A stretch of 64,000 nt of DNA from Hyphomicrobium_A sp964493785 (GTDB taxonomy: Bacteria > Pseudomonadota > Alphaproteobacteria > Rhizobiales > Hyphomicrobiaceae), in assembly GCA_964493785.1 (NCBI GenBank), contig CAZBPM010000002.1, forward strand, positions 183,206-247,205, written 5' to 3'. The translations under genes were made by a program, and so were the position numbers. The notes below the pieces were generated by a model. That model had not been told where the DNA came from. It did no database searches and saw nothing but the letters and a program-made list of their open reading frames with translations. Of this stretch, positions 31,230 through 40,264 are shown one piece after another (position 1 is the first letter of the stretch; every line of letters begins with the position of its first letter).

Positions 31230-33029
31230 CTAAGCCCCCTGACGGTCGCCGACGACCTTGAGACCGGAACTCGGTGGAGCGCTCTCGGCACGCTGAGCCC
31301 GGGCGCCCTCGCCCGCCACCGGCTGAAGCAGGCGCCGCAGCGCCTCGTCCTTGGGACCGAAAGCCTGCACGCGGCCTCCGACAAGGCCCAACACCTTGTC
31401 GACCGCGACAAGGGCGGAAGGCCGGTGTGCAACGACGACGACAATGCCACAGCGCTTGCGCACCGACAGCATGGCTTCCGTGAGGGCCGCCTCTCCAACC
31501 TGGTCCAGATTGGAGTTGGGTTCATCCAGAACGACAAGGAACGGGTCGCCGTAGAGCGCGCGAGCGAGCGCGATGCGCTGACGCTGCCCGGCCGACAGAA
31601 GCATCCCGCCTTCGCCCACCTGCGTCTGATATCCCTTCGGCAGGTGCACGATCATGTCGTGCACTCCAGCAGTCTTAGCGGCATCGACGATCGCAGCATC
31701 CTCGGGGTTCTCATCGAAGCGCGCGATGTTGTCAGCGACCGTGCCTTCGAACAGCTCGATACCTTGCGGCAGGTAGCCGATGTGGCGGCCCAGCTGTTCG
31801 GGGCGCCACTGGTCCAGCGCCGCGCCATCGATGCGTACGACGCCGCCATTCGGAACCGGCTGCCAGGCGCCAACGAGCGCGCGCACCAAGCTCGACTTGC
31901 CCGATCCGCTCGGACCGATAATGCCGAGGCCGTCGCCGGCCGCCAGCCCGAAGCTGACGCCCTGCAACACCGGCCGGTCACCACCGGGAGGTACCACGGT
32001 GAGGTTTTCCGCGATCACGTTGATCTTCGGCGCCGGAAGCTCAAGCAGTTCCTCGCCCTTGACGCCGACGACCTTGAACAGCTCGACAAGCCGACGATGC
32101 GACTGGCGAGCTCCGACAAAGCCGCGCCAATGCGTGATCGACGTCTCGATCGGAGCCAGCGCGCGCGACATGATGATCGAGCAGGCAATGATCGCTCCAC
32201 CCGAGAGCTTGCCCTCGATGACCAGCAGCGCGCCGAGCCCCAACATGCCGGACTGCAGCAACATGCGCAGAACCTTGGAGATCGTGCCGACGCCGCCCAC
32301 GGCATCGGATGCCTTGAGCTGGTTTGCTAGGTGGGCCGTGTTCAGCTTCTCCCAGCGCTTCTGGAGCTGGCCACCGAGCCCCATAGCGCGCACCACTTCG
32401 GCGTTGCGCCGCGCCGCCTCGCCGAATGCCAAACGCTGCGAAGCGCTTTGTGAAGCCTCGCGCATCGGCCCAGCGCTGCGCATCTCCGTCCACGCGGTCA
32501 ACGCGATGAGAAGCATCGCGCCGGCCAAGCTGAACGCCCCGAGCCATGGGTGCAGCAGGTAGATGATGGTGAGATAGACGGGGATCCACGGCAGGTCGAA
32601 CAGCGCTGTCGGGCCCAGGCCAGACAGGAACGATCGGATCTGATCAAGGTCGCGGATCGGCTGAAGTCCGTCACCGGATTTGCGGAAGCGCAGTGGCATC
32701 GACTGCACCGCCGCGAAGGTATCCTCACGCAGCGCGCTGTCGATTCTCACCCCAACGCGGCTCATCACTCGGACACGCAGGAAGTCCAGCATGCCGTTGG
32801 CCATATAGAGGCCGGCCATCAGCACAGTGATGCCGACCAGCGTCGGAATACTGCGCGAGGTCAGGACCCGGTCGTAGACCTGCAGCATGTAGAATGAGCC
32901 GGTCAGCGCCAGGATATTGATGACGCCGGAGAACACGGCGACGCCAGCCAGCGCGAGCGAGCAGCGATAAATCGCTGCCCGCACCGGGCTTTTGCGCCAG
33001 TTCGCCGCTTGCTCCCTACGCATGGTCAT
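31230..33029 (-). CDS. Type I secretion ABC permease/ATPase (PrtD family)
   Basis: 599-residue inner membrane exporter. Membrane domain about 20-310; ATPase from about 335 with Walker A GPSGSGKSS (372-380), signature LSAGQRQR, Walker B FLVVLDEPNSNLD, and switch His in VAHRP. It has no N-terminal C39 peptidase domain, so it belongs to the PrtD type that exports proteins with uncleaved C-terminal signals, consistent with the RTX protease at 11.9-19.5 kb as cargo. Confidence 0.94.
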   Translation of the reverse strand: MTMRREQAANWRKSPVRAAIYRCSLALAGVAVFSGVINILALTGSFYMLQVYDRVLTSRSIPTLVGITVLMAGLYMANGMLDFLRVRVMSRVGVRIDSALREDTFAAVQSMPLRFRKSGDGLQPIRDLDQIRSFLSGLGPTALFDLPWIPVYLTIIYLLHPWLGAFSLAGAMLLIALTAWTEMRSAGPMREASQSASQRLAFGEAARRNAEVVRAMGLGGQLQKRWEKLNTAHLANQLKASDAVGGVGTISKVLRMLLQSGMLGLGALLVIEGKLSGGAIIACSIIMSRALAPIETSITHWRGFVGARQSHRRLVELFKVVGVKGEELLELPAPKINVIAENLTVVPPGGDRPVLQGVSFGLAAGDGLGIIGPSGSGKSSLVRALVGAWQPVPNGGVVRIDGAALDQWRPEQLGRHIGYLPQGIELFEGTVADNIARFDENPEDAAIVDAAKTAGVHDMIVHLPKGYQTQVGEGGMLLSAGQRQRIALARALYGDPFLVVLDEPNSNLDQVGEAALTEAMLSVRKRCGIVVVVAHRPSALVAVDKVLGLVGGRVQAFGPKDEALRRLLQPVAGEGARAQRAESAPPSSGLKVVGDRQGA

Positions 33030-33047
33030 GAACGGACTGCAGCGTGA

Positions 33048-33662
33048 TTACGCGGCGTCCTTCTCTTTGACTTCCAGATGGCCGACCGACAGCTTCCCGT
33101 CACGGCCACGCACGCGCATCTTGGGCTTGCTGTCCTTGAACACGCTGGCATTCAGCTGCTGGATGAGGCCGGCCAGAACGCGCATGTCGCCGCTCGCCAG
33201 GATGATCCACGGAATGTCTCCCGAGCGCCATTCGTTCGGCTTGAGGCGCAGCGGCGTCGCCACGTCGGACAGCCGCTTGTCAACCTCCTCCGACACGAAC
33301 GCCCAAAGCACGCCGCCTACCGGGCTGACCATGCCGGTTTCCTTGGACTGCGCCTCGGCCAGCGCGAACTGACGGTGCATCAGCCCGGGCACGAGCAGCC
33401 ACTCGAGGTCACCCAGCGTGTGGTGCTTGTCAGCGGGAGAGCGCATGAGCAGCGTGACGAATTCGCCGAATGCCGCCGCGATCTGTTTGGCGGCAGCGGC
33501 ACGCTTCTTTGCCTCCTCGGCGTCGAGATGCACCGCAGCCGGCTCGGACGCGGTGGTGGCCGGCGTAGCAGGAACGGGCGCCGCGCCATTGAGCGGCGGC
33601 ATCGCGCCGGTGTCCGCCGGCTTGCTGCTTTCCTCGCTCGTGGATTTCTTGCCAAAAATCAT
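33048..33662 (-). CDS. Toxin-activating lysine-acyltransferase-like protein (HlyC family), divergent active site
   Basis: 204 residues. After a 55-residue Ala/Pro/Ser-rich extension, residues 60-200 match the HlyC family: FGEFVTLLMRSP, GDLEWLLVPGL (84-94), and WRSGDIPWII with D149 aligning with the HlyC catalytic Asp. The catalytic His normally follows SPx directly (SPxHR); here the aligned residues are D78-K79, with His only at 80 and 81. It may be a shifted or altered active site. HlyC enzymes acylate lysines of RTX toxins using acyl-ACP. First gene of the secretion operon, 18 bases before prtD. No pore-forming RTX toxin domain is evident in the adjacent RTX protein, so its target is unclear. 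Confidence 0.75.
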   Translation of the reverse strand: MIFGKKSTSEESSKPADTGAMPPLNGAAPVPATPATTASEPAAVHLDAEEAKKRAAAAKQIAAAFGEFVTLLMRSPADKHHTLGDLEWLLVPGLMHRQFALAEAQSKETGMVSPVGGVLWAFVSEEVDKRLSDVATPLRLKPNEWRSGDIPWIILASGDMRVLAGLIQQLNASVFKDSKPKMRVRGRDGKLSVGHLEVKEKDAA

Positions 33663-34364
33663 TCTGGTTACTCCCTAGGTATTGTTGTCGAGGCCGGCGC
33701 GGCATTCGTGCCGGGCGGCTTATTGTTAGGCGTCGTAAGATTTCCGGTCGGTCAGCGCGATTTCGAGCACCAGGTCACGTCTTAAGCTGGAGGCAAGCCG
33801 CCCCCGGGCGCCGTCCACCGGTGACGGTCGCGTCACGTCCGCGATTGGTTCGATCAGGCGCGCCGAATGCCTTGGAAGCACAGCGCTATTTGCACCCTTG
33901 TCTGCCGATGGGTGCCTACCCCAAAAACAGAGCCTCCCTAATTCCGCGCCTCTTTTCAGATGGGCGCTTTGACACATTGAACTAAATTTAGATGCTATCT
34001 CCCGCGACCGTGCGCCCTGGTGCAAGGTACTTTTAGGACTTGCAAGCAACCTTGCCATTGCCTCCCGATCCCCGTCGGGAATTTGTGGCGGTCAGCAGCG
34101 GGATTTGCCGGAGATCGTGGTTATTTGTTCTCCCGGTGCCTGCTCCCACTGGTTCCCATCAGAGGGCGAGAGACCGGCAAGGAGGCACGCGGCCGTGCAG
34201 CCGCTGTCGTGGCGGCACCGTTGCGACCCAAACCGATTTGAAGGCAGCGTGGGATGCACGCGGCGCCCGGCGGGGTGCCGCGTCTGCATCGTGGCGAAAG
34301 CTATGAGGCGACGCTCCCCCGCGGCACCGCCGTGCCCAAGAGGGCGATGCCCGGTTGTCCGCAG
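33663..34364. other. Non-coding region upstream of the secretion/glycan operon
   Basis: About 700 bases with no supported gene. It should contain the promoter for the leftward run starting with the HlyC-like gene. I saw a short inverted pair TCCCG / CGGGA around 34066-34083 in the outward orientation, unlike the xox operator, and no T-run terminator for the gene at 34365. Confidence 0.5.
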
Positions 34365-34928
34365 CTAGCCGCGATCGTCCGGTCCGCTCCAACGGGACAG
34401 TCGGATGAAGCCGTAGAAGAAGCCGACCCAGATGAGGATGGAGAGGCCGTAGAAGCCAATGGTTCGCAACGACCACAGCGGCCAGGAGCCGGCGGCACCG
34501 ATGGCAATCACGTTGGGGTAGAACGAGAAGAGCGTCGAGCGCCACCCGTTCCACATAACAGTGACTTCCTGCTTGCGAGACTCGAACGTCTTGGCATCAT
34601 TGAAGACGCGCTCGCTGTTGCGCTTCAACCACCACCAGGAGTCCTCGTTGATGAGCTCGAGCCCCCGGTCGTTCCGGTTGCGCATGTAGATGTATCGGAT
34701 GTCGTTCGTATTGCCGCGGGCGTCGGGGCTGCTGCGGCGAACCTCGGTTCCGGTCACGAGCCCGGAGGTCCAGGTGGGGCGAGCGTACTCCCATGCGAAC
34801 CAGAGGGGGATACCGACCGCGAGCGAGGCGAAAGCCAGTACGACGGCTCCTCTTCGCCATAGGACGTAGGCCAGAACGACGATCGCCAGCAGGACGATGT
34901 AGCCGTAAGACATCCAGGCCTGGAGCAT
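34365..34928 (-). CDS. Small membrane protein, DUF1523-like
   Basis: 187 residues. Two N-terminal hydrophobic segments (YIVLLAIVVLAYVLW and VVLAFASLAVGIPLWFA), a soluble middle with GTEVRR, DIRYIYMRNR and LINEDSWWWLKRNSERV, and two C-terminal hydrophobic stretches (SLRTIGFYGLSILIWVGFFYG). The middle part recalls the DUF1523 family pattern. An internal ATG six codons in is an alternative start. Function unknown. It is separated from the secretion operon by 700 bases and from the beta-helix gene by 156 bases. Confidence 0.6.
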   Translation of the reverse strand: MLQAWMSYGYIVLLAIVVLAYVLWRRGAVVLAFASLAVGIPLWFAWEYARPTWTSGLVTGTEVRRSSPDARGNTNDIRYIYMRNRNDRGLELINEDSWWWLKRNSERVFNDAKTFESRKQEVTVMWNGWRSTLFSFYPNVIAIGAAGSWPLWSLRTIGFYGLSILIWVGFFYGFIRLSRWSGPDDRG

Positions 34929-35084
34929 GCCTCAAACCTCACCTTGAGCTATGTCGCAGCGATCGACCCGCAGCGGCTTGACGTGGTCTCGAGCGTTTCG
35001 GCCCCGTCCGAGGGTCGCCCCGTGGCGGATTCTCAGCCGCTCGCGAACCGGCCAGCGGACCCTATGGCAGCTTTCTCCGTTCGG

Positions 35085-38000
35085 TCAACGCGCCTCGATG
35101 GGGCCGAGAGCAGTCGGGTCGGTCCGCGCTGCGCCGTTGCGATCTGCGGTGGCGTCGGAAAGGAGCTTACCTCTGCCGAGCGCGGGGGAATTTGCGCCTG
35201 GCGTGAAGGCATTAGGGTCGCGGTTGAGCGCGGTCGAAAAGCGCGCGAACCAGGCTGGATCGAAGTCCTCAAGAGCGGTTTCTTCACCGGCGACCTCGCG
35301 GCCTTCAAGGTGGCCCGAGATGTACAGGTTGTCGCGATAGACGTTATCGCCGGCCGTATCGTCGACCTCCATCAGCAACGCCTTAGGATTTGCCGCCCCC
35401 TCCGGGGTGATACCGAGAATGATGTTGTTGGCGAATTCGTTGCGCGTGGAATTCACCTCGAACTTAACCCCGTGACGCTGCGTGGTGATGAAGAGGTTGT
35501 GGAGGATCTTGTTGTCGCTCGAACCGAGCTTTGGGTTGTCGGTCTCCTGCCAGAAGGAGGCGTTGTGGCGCTTCTGGGGACCGATGATGTTGTTGCGCAC
35601 GATGCTCCGCCGCACGCTCGTGAAGTTCGGCCCTACCTCGCTGTCGTGGAAGTAGTTGCCGTCGATGAGGAAGTAGTCTGAGGCGCCTTGGCCGCCTTCG
35701 CCCTCGCCGGCGTAGGCGTCGCAGCGTGCGTCGTTGAACGGAATTCCAACTTCCTGACAGGTGCTGGCTGGGTCCGCATTGATCTGGAAGTCACTCGAGG
35801 AGTTTTTGAACGTCTCATTGAAACGCACGATGTTCCAATCGCCGCCGTTGCTGAGGTAGATGCCATGTCCGTCGCCCTTCTTGGCGCCGGACCCTACGTT
35901 GTTCTCCCAGACGGCCCAGTCGACCTGGCCAGAGAAAAAAGGATCGCGGTCCTGGTCGTGGCCGTTGTTGTTGAGAACGGCGACACCGCGCGCGTGTTCG
36001 CTCGCCGGATATCCGGCTCCGATGGAGCGCACGCCGAACTTGCCGCCGGCGAGCTCAAATCCGTCGACGGCGACGTAATCGGCAGCTTCCAGGTTGATGC
36101 AGGTGTGCCTGCCGCTGGAGCAGCAGTTGATCTTCACACCGAGCGAGCCGTCGGAATTGCGCTCGCCGTAGATCACGACTGGATCGTCGTAGGTGCCGCT
36201 CTTGTCTTTGTCGAGTTCGTAGCAGGCGTCATAGGTGCCGGGGAGGAAGTGGATCTTGGTGCCGGGCGCGGCCGAGGCAATCGCGTCCTTCGGGGTCGTC
36301 GCAGACTCGCGCGAGGAACCATCGCCGCCACCCTTGACGCTCGCATAGATGGTCTTGGACGGCATCCAGGAAGGGTCCGTGTAGTAGCGGTTGAACCGTT
36401 CTGGAAAACCCATGTAAGCCGCCCCGCGCTTGATTGCTGGCGGCTGAGCGACTCCGGGTGTCGCCGCCTCGGCTTCGCCACGCGGTGCAGTCGCTGGCGC
36501 TGCTTCGCTGCGATCGCTTGCTTTCGCGGCTTTGGGGACAATCGCAGGCGGCGCTGCCGCCCCGAGCTTCTTCAGAAACCCGCGCGCGATCTCGGCATAA
36601 AAACCTGTCGGGTAGCTCTCGATGAAGAGCTGCCAGCCTTCAGCGGTGTTCAGGGCCTTCGCCGCCTCGAATGCCTGCTGGGCGCTGATGCCCTCGGCCG
36701 CTGCGTTGGCCTTAGCCGGCGCAGGTGCAGGTGCAGCAGGCGCTGCGACCTTCGGCGTGGGTGCCGCCAGCGGTGGGGATGGCGGACTGGCTGCCAATGC
36801 GGCCGCGTCGATGCCGCCATAGGTGCCGAGGCCCGCGGCAGGGCTACCGTCCTGCAACCGGAAATCGCCCTTGTCGGGTGCGACGAACTTAGGATCAGCA
36901 GGCTTCACCATGTCGGCGAAAGCGATCTTGATCGAGCCGTCGGCGTAATTGGTGTCGGCCATCGAATGATCGACCGAGACCTTGATCTGCTTGCAGCCCG
37001 AGCCACAGGCCGTTGCGAAGTCACGTCCGGCAGCGTTGTTCCAGAAGATCGAGTTGGTAATCTTGTAGCTGTCTTGCGCGAGAGCCTCGTAGGTGTCGAC
37101 GTACAAGCCGATGCCAGGTGCTTTGCAGTCGACATCGAGCGCTCCGACGCTGGTGACGTAGTCGAATGTTGCCGTGGTCGGGCCCGAGCCGCCAGAGCCA
37201 CCGTCGACCAGCACGTTGCCGCCGCAGTTTTTGTCATAGACTTCGTGAGAGGAATGACAGGTCGCGCCGTCGTCGCAGAAGAAACCGCCTCCGGAATCGC
37301 CGGCACGGTTGCCCCGATAGACGTTCCAGGAGATCGTCGCCGTCGTGAACTGGTTGCCAGGCGTGAAGGCTCCGATGTAGAGCCCCGCGCCCCACATGGT
37401 GACCTTGTTGTCGATGAATGCGTTGCCGACCACCGTCAGCTTGTTAGCGAAGAGGTAGAACGCGCCGCCGTGCGAGGCGCCCGGCTCGGTGCCGGAGTTG
37501 CCTTCAACCCAGTTGTTTTCGAGCAGAATATCGCTGTCGTTCGTGGGACCGTTGAGAAATACGGCGCCGCCGCGAGCGCACGCGTTCGTTTTGAAAACGT
37601 TGCCTTTGATGGTGCCAGACACGTTGACCAAAGCCACGCCGGCACCAGCCTTGTTGTCGGCGTCGCACTTGTTGTCGTGGATGAAGTTGTTCGTCACCTC
37701 GAAGCGCTGCGGCTCCCAGTAGTCGCGCAGGATCGCCTGCGAGTAGCCGGTGATCTCGAATCCATCGATCGCGGTCAGTCCCTTGGGACCGGCGGTCTCG
37801 GTGATCGAGATAAAGGAGCCCGTGCCCTGTCCCTGCGCCTTGCTGACAAAAGTTGCACTGTCGCGGATTGCGAAGCCGCTGCCCCGTTTGAAGCCCCCGG
37901 CAAGGGTGAAGTGCTTCTCGCCGGGTTTGATCTGCTCGGGATAGACGCCTTCGGCCACGCAGATGATGGTGCCGGGTTCGGCAGCATCTACCGCAGCCGC

Positions 38001-38219
38001 GATTGTCTTGTAGGGGTTCGAGGCCGATCCGTCGCCGTCGGAGGCGGTGTCGACATGCAGGGCACACGTGGGAATGGTTGTAGCGCGCGCCACCGTCACG
38101 GGCTTGGGTATGGCGGCTGCAGTCGAGGGCAACTCTTTGGCGGCTGACGCGCCCGAAAAGCCGATAATCGCTAGCAAAGTCAATACCACCGGCTTGCGCC
38201 CGTTCATTGCAGATCTCAT
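35085..38219 (-). CDS. Secreted protein with two right-handed parallel beta-helix domains
   Basis: 1044 residues with a Sec signal peptide (VVLTLLAIIGFSGASA). First beta-helix at about 50-470, starting HVDTASDGDGSASNPYKTI, the DUF1565-type entry motif. The Ala/Pro-rich linker at about 480-620 includes a short helical unit (EGWQLFIESYPTGFYAEIAR) also seen in caspase-like and SPOR-neighbour proteins. The second beta-helix at about 625-1040 starts IYASVKGGGDGSSRESA, repeating the first entry pattern. Beta-helices of this kind are usually polysaccharide lyases, epimerases or adhesins; I see no catalytic set that decides. Location near glycan genes fits polysaccharide binding or cleavage. Start ATG 38219 or 38207; neither has a strong RBS. 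Confidence 0.8.
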   Translation of the reverse strand: MRSAMNGRKPVVLTLLAIIGFSGASAAKELPSTAAAIPKPVTVARATTIPTCALHVDTASDGDGSASNPYKTIAAAVDAAEPGTIICVAEGVYPEQIKPGEKHFTLAGGFKRGSGFAIRDSATFVSKAQGQGTGSFISITETAGPKGLTAIDGFEITGYSQAILRDYWEPQRFEVTNNFIHDNKCDADNKAGAGVALVNVSGTIKGNVFKTNACARGGAVFLNGPTNDSDILLENNWVEGNSGTEPGASHGGAFYLFANKLTVVGNAFIDNKVTMWGAGLYIGAFTPGNQFTTATISWNVYRGNRAGDSGGGFFCDDGATCHSSHEVYDKNCGGNVLVDGGSGGSGPTTATFDYVTSVGALDVDCKAPGIGLYVDTYEALAQDSYKITNSIFWNNAAGRDFATACGSGCKQIKVSVDHSMADTNYADGSIKIAFADMVKPADPKFVAPDKGDFRLQDGSPAAGLGTYGGIDAAALAASPPSPPLAAPTPKVAAPAAPAPAPAKANAAAEGISAQQAFEAAKALNTAEGWQLFIESYPTGFYAEIARGFLKKLGAAAPPAIVPKAAKASDRSEAAPATAPRGEAEAATPGVAQPPAIKRGAAYMGFPERFNRYYTDPSWMPSKTIYASVKGGGDGSSRESATTPKDAIASAAPGTKIHFLPGTYDACYELDKDKSGTYDDPVVIYGERNSDGSLGVKINCCSSGRHTCINLEAADYVAVDGFELAGGKFGVRSIGAGYPASEHARGVAVLNNNGHDQDRDPFFSGQVDWAVWENNVGSGAKKGDGHGIYLSNGGDWNIVRFNETFKNSSSDFQINADPASTCQEVGIPFNDARCDAYAGEGEGGQGASDYFLIDGNYFHDSEVGPNFTSVRRSIVRNNIIGPQKRHNASFWQETDNPKLGSSDNKILHNLFITTQRHGVKFEVNSTRNEFANNIILGITPEGAANPKALLMEVDDTAGDNVYRDNLYISGHLEGREVAGEETALEDFDPAWFARFSTALNRDPNAFTPGANSPALGRGKLLSDATADRNGAARTDPTALGPIEAR

Positions 38220-38440
38220 CAGGCTTGATCCATTCGAGCGTCTAGGTTGGCCTGCACGGCGATTGAGAACGTGGAGGTGGACGACCGGACTTAACCGCGT
38301 TCAGTAACAGTCGGTTCAACGCCCGGCCCGCAGTTCGGAAGCGTTGCGGCCTGACAGAGGTGCAACTAGGATCAACAACGTCCATACGTTGGTGTTTCCA
38401 GGTCATTTAAGCACAGCGGCGATTTCGGAGCGGATATTCC

Positions 38441-39559
38441 TTGAGCGAGATTGAAGCGCTCTCGTCGACCATCGAGAGCCTCTACGATGCCGCTGTCGAT
38501 CATGACCGCTGGACGCATGCGCTGGAAAAAGCCACCGGATATGTGAAGGGGCGCGGCGCCAATCTTTTCTGGCAGGATGCTGCGACCAACGAGTCGATCA
38601 CGTTCCATTCGTGGGGCTGCGATCCCACTTACGACCAGCTCTACTTTGAGAAGTATGCAGGGCTCAATCCCTTCTTCCCGGCGCTGGCTTTCGTCGAGGT
38701 CGGCAAGGCGGTTGCCGCGGAGGATCTGATCTCGCATGACGAATTCCGGCAAACGCGCTTCTTCAAGGAGTGGGTCGAGCCGCAGGGGTTGATCGACGTG
38801 CTCGGTGTCAATCTGGAGCGCACAGCGACAAGCACCGCGTTCTTTTCCATCCGACGCAGCAAAGAGGACGGCATCGTAGACGCTGCGTCGCGACAGCGAT
38901 GCGCTCTCATTGCACCGCACATGCGCCGAGCGGTGTCGATCGGCAAGGTCGTGCAGAACGCGAAGTCCGTACAAGGAATGCTGAAAACGGCGCTGGAGCG
39001 AGTGCCGGCGGCGGTGGTGTTCGTGGCTGCGAATGGTCAGGTGGTATTCGCCAACCAAGCCGCAGAGGACATGCTGCGATCCAAGCAGATACTGACCACG
39101 CGCCGGGGCATCATCGGAGCTGCGAACCCGGCGGCGGACAAGCATTTGCGCGCCGCACTTGCGGCAGCTGCGCGTGGTGATGCGGCGCTCGGCCTCAAAG
39201 GCATCGACATCCCGTTCGTCGACGCAGAGGGCCGGCACTATCTGGCCAACGTGCTTTCGATCGTATCCGAGGCTAGGCGGGTGCCCGATGCGGGCAGCGC
39301 GGTGGCTGCGCTTTTCGTCAGGGGCACCACGTTTGCCGTGCGGACACCGTTGGAGGCTGCGGCGCAGCACTACGGCTTGACGCCGAGTGAGCTCAGGGTC
39401 CTTGCGGCCGTTCTCGAAGCGGGAAGTATCTCGGACATCGCGGATCGGCTCGGCGTTTCCAAGTCGACCGTCAAGACACACCTCAATCACCTCATGGCGA
39501 AGACCGGAACGCGCCGGCAGACGGATCTCATCAGGTTGATGCTGGGCACCGGCACCTAA
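38441..39559 (+). CDS. LuxR-family transcriptional regulator with N-terminal sensing region
   Basis: 372 residues. The C-terminal helix-turn-helix (about 310-368) has LTPSELRVLAAVLEAGSISDIADRLGVSKSTVKTHL in family order. The N-terminal 190 residues have no named motif I can fix; a PAS-like segment follows at about 190-300 (VPAAVVFVAANGQVVFANQAAEDML). There is no receiver domain, so it probably binds a ligand. The start is TTG 38441, supported by GGAG ten bases before. It is divergent from the beta-helix gene and 705 bases before xoxF; whether it controls either is unknown. Confidence 0.82.
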   Translation: MSEIEALSSTIESLYDAAVDHDRWTHALEKATGYVKGRGANLFWQDAATNESITFHSWGCDPTYDQLYFEKYAGLNPFFPALAFVEVGKAVAAEDLISHDEFRQTRFFKEWVEPQGLIDVLGVNLERTATSTAFFSIRRSKEDGIVDAASRQRCALIAPHMRRAVSIGKVVQNAKSVQGMLKTALERVPAAVVFVAANGQVVFANQAAEDMLRSKQILTTRRGIIGAANPAADKHLRAALAAAARGDAALGLKGIDIPFVDAEGRHYLANVLSIVSEARRVPDAGSAVAALFVRGTTFAVRTPLEAAAQHYGLTPSELRVLAAVLEAGSISDIADRLGVSKSTVKTHLNHLMAKTGTRRQTDLIRLMLGTGT

Positions 39560-39777
39560 GCAGGTAACACGGCTCGCCGACGCCTCTCTCAACCCAAAGG
39601 TTGATGCAATGGGGGCATCGGTCGAGCCGGAAGACGCAGCGCCACGCCTATGGCGCGTCGGCCAGTGGCAATCATTGGGATAGGGACGATGGCGGGGCGT
39701 GGTCTGGCCGCAGCAGCAGTGCCGCTGGAGCTCGGCGAAATATCCCTGCACTCCGTGGCTATTAGTGATAGCTGGCC

Positions 39778-39792
39778 TGGGATTACTTCCCG
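39778..39792. promoter_or_regulatory. Putative operator, TGGGA-N5-TCCCG, upstream of xoxF
   Basis: TGGGA-TTACT-TCCCG, 5+5+5 architecture identical to elements at 46503, 51176, 51270 (one mismatch) and 56408. About 470 bases before the xoxF start. The recognising protein is inferred to be one of the NarL-type response regulators encoded at 46.6 or 48.9 kb. Confidence 0.55.
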
Positions 39793-39819
39793 ATCATGGC
39801 TGCCAGTCTTTCAAATGTT

Positions 39820-39843
39820 TGTCATGCCACGAGTGGCAAGACA
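39820..39843. promoter_or_regulatory. 24-base dyad upstream of xoxF
   Basis: TGTC-A-TGCCAC-GA-GTGGCA-A-GACA: each half mirrors the other except for one A/A pair. It lies 27 bases after the operator at 39778-39792. Candidate binding site for a dimeric regulator such as the LuxR-type protein encoded just upstream. Confidence 0.45.
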
Positions 39844-40264
39844 CGCCGACCCACGTGTTTGCAACTCATTGGCTACGTGCGCCCGCGCCGCGCTCGTTGG
39901 TACACGCCAATGTGATCGTTGCGCATTTGTCTAGACTGTTTCGGGAAACCACGCGCCGCTCCAGTGAAACATTCTGCCGGCCTCAAGGAAGTCTGCCGCT
40001 GACTTGATTGCCTCCGTTTCCCTACGGTCCACATGCCACGACGTCGCAGTCAGGCATCGGTTTTCGCGCTTCCTCCAGATCACGATCCGATGCCCGGCCG
40101 CGGTTCCTGAATGCAACGAAAAGCGTGCTTCGGGCGGCTGTCGGCCAATGACCCGCAATTGGGATCAGGTCGCAGACCGCAGCCAGAGCGAAAGTTCGGT
40201 GCGTCCGTAAAAGGCGCTGCCGGGAGGGGACGTGGCCACGTGCACAAGAGGAGAGGAAACGAGC

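Larger units (their letters stand above)
39560..40264. other. Long upstream region of xoxF with two palindromic elements
   Basis: About 700 bases without a gene. It holds the YGGGA-N5-TCCCG element (39778-39792) and a 24-base dyad (39820-39843). The rest shows no other clear structure. No reliable -35/-10 pair was identified. Confidence 0.6.

Noticed and set aside
30546..32330. Long open frame (594 codons) on the plus strand opposite the HlyD and PrtD genes
   Set aside because: Antisense to two clear secretion genes; composition rich in Arg/Gln/His/Ala, no start signal and no recognisable domain. A GC-rich codon-position shadow.
34066..34083. TCCCG...CGGGA pair upstream of the secretion operon as another xox-type operator
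   Set aside because: The half-sites are in the opposite order and spaced differently from the YGGGA-N5-TCCCG element.
35688..38147. 819-codon open frame opposite the beta-helix gene
   Set aside because: Arg/Val/Gly-rich with no domain; the opposite strand encodes a protein with signal peptide and repeat fold.
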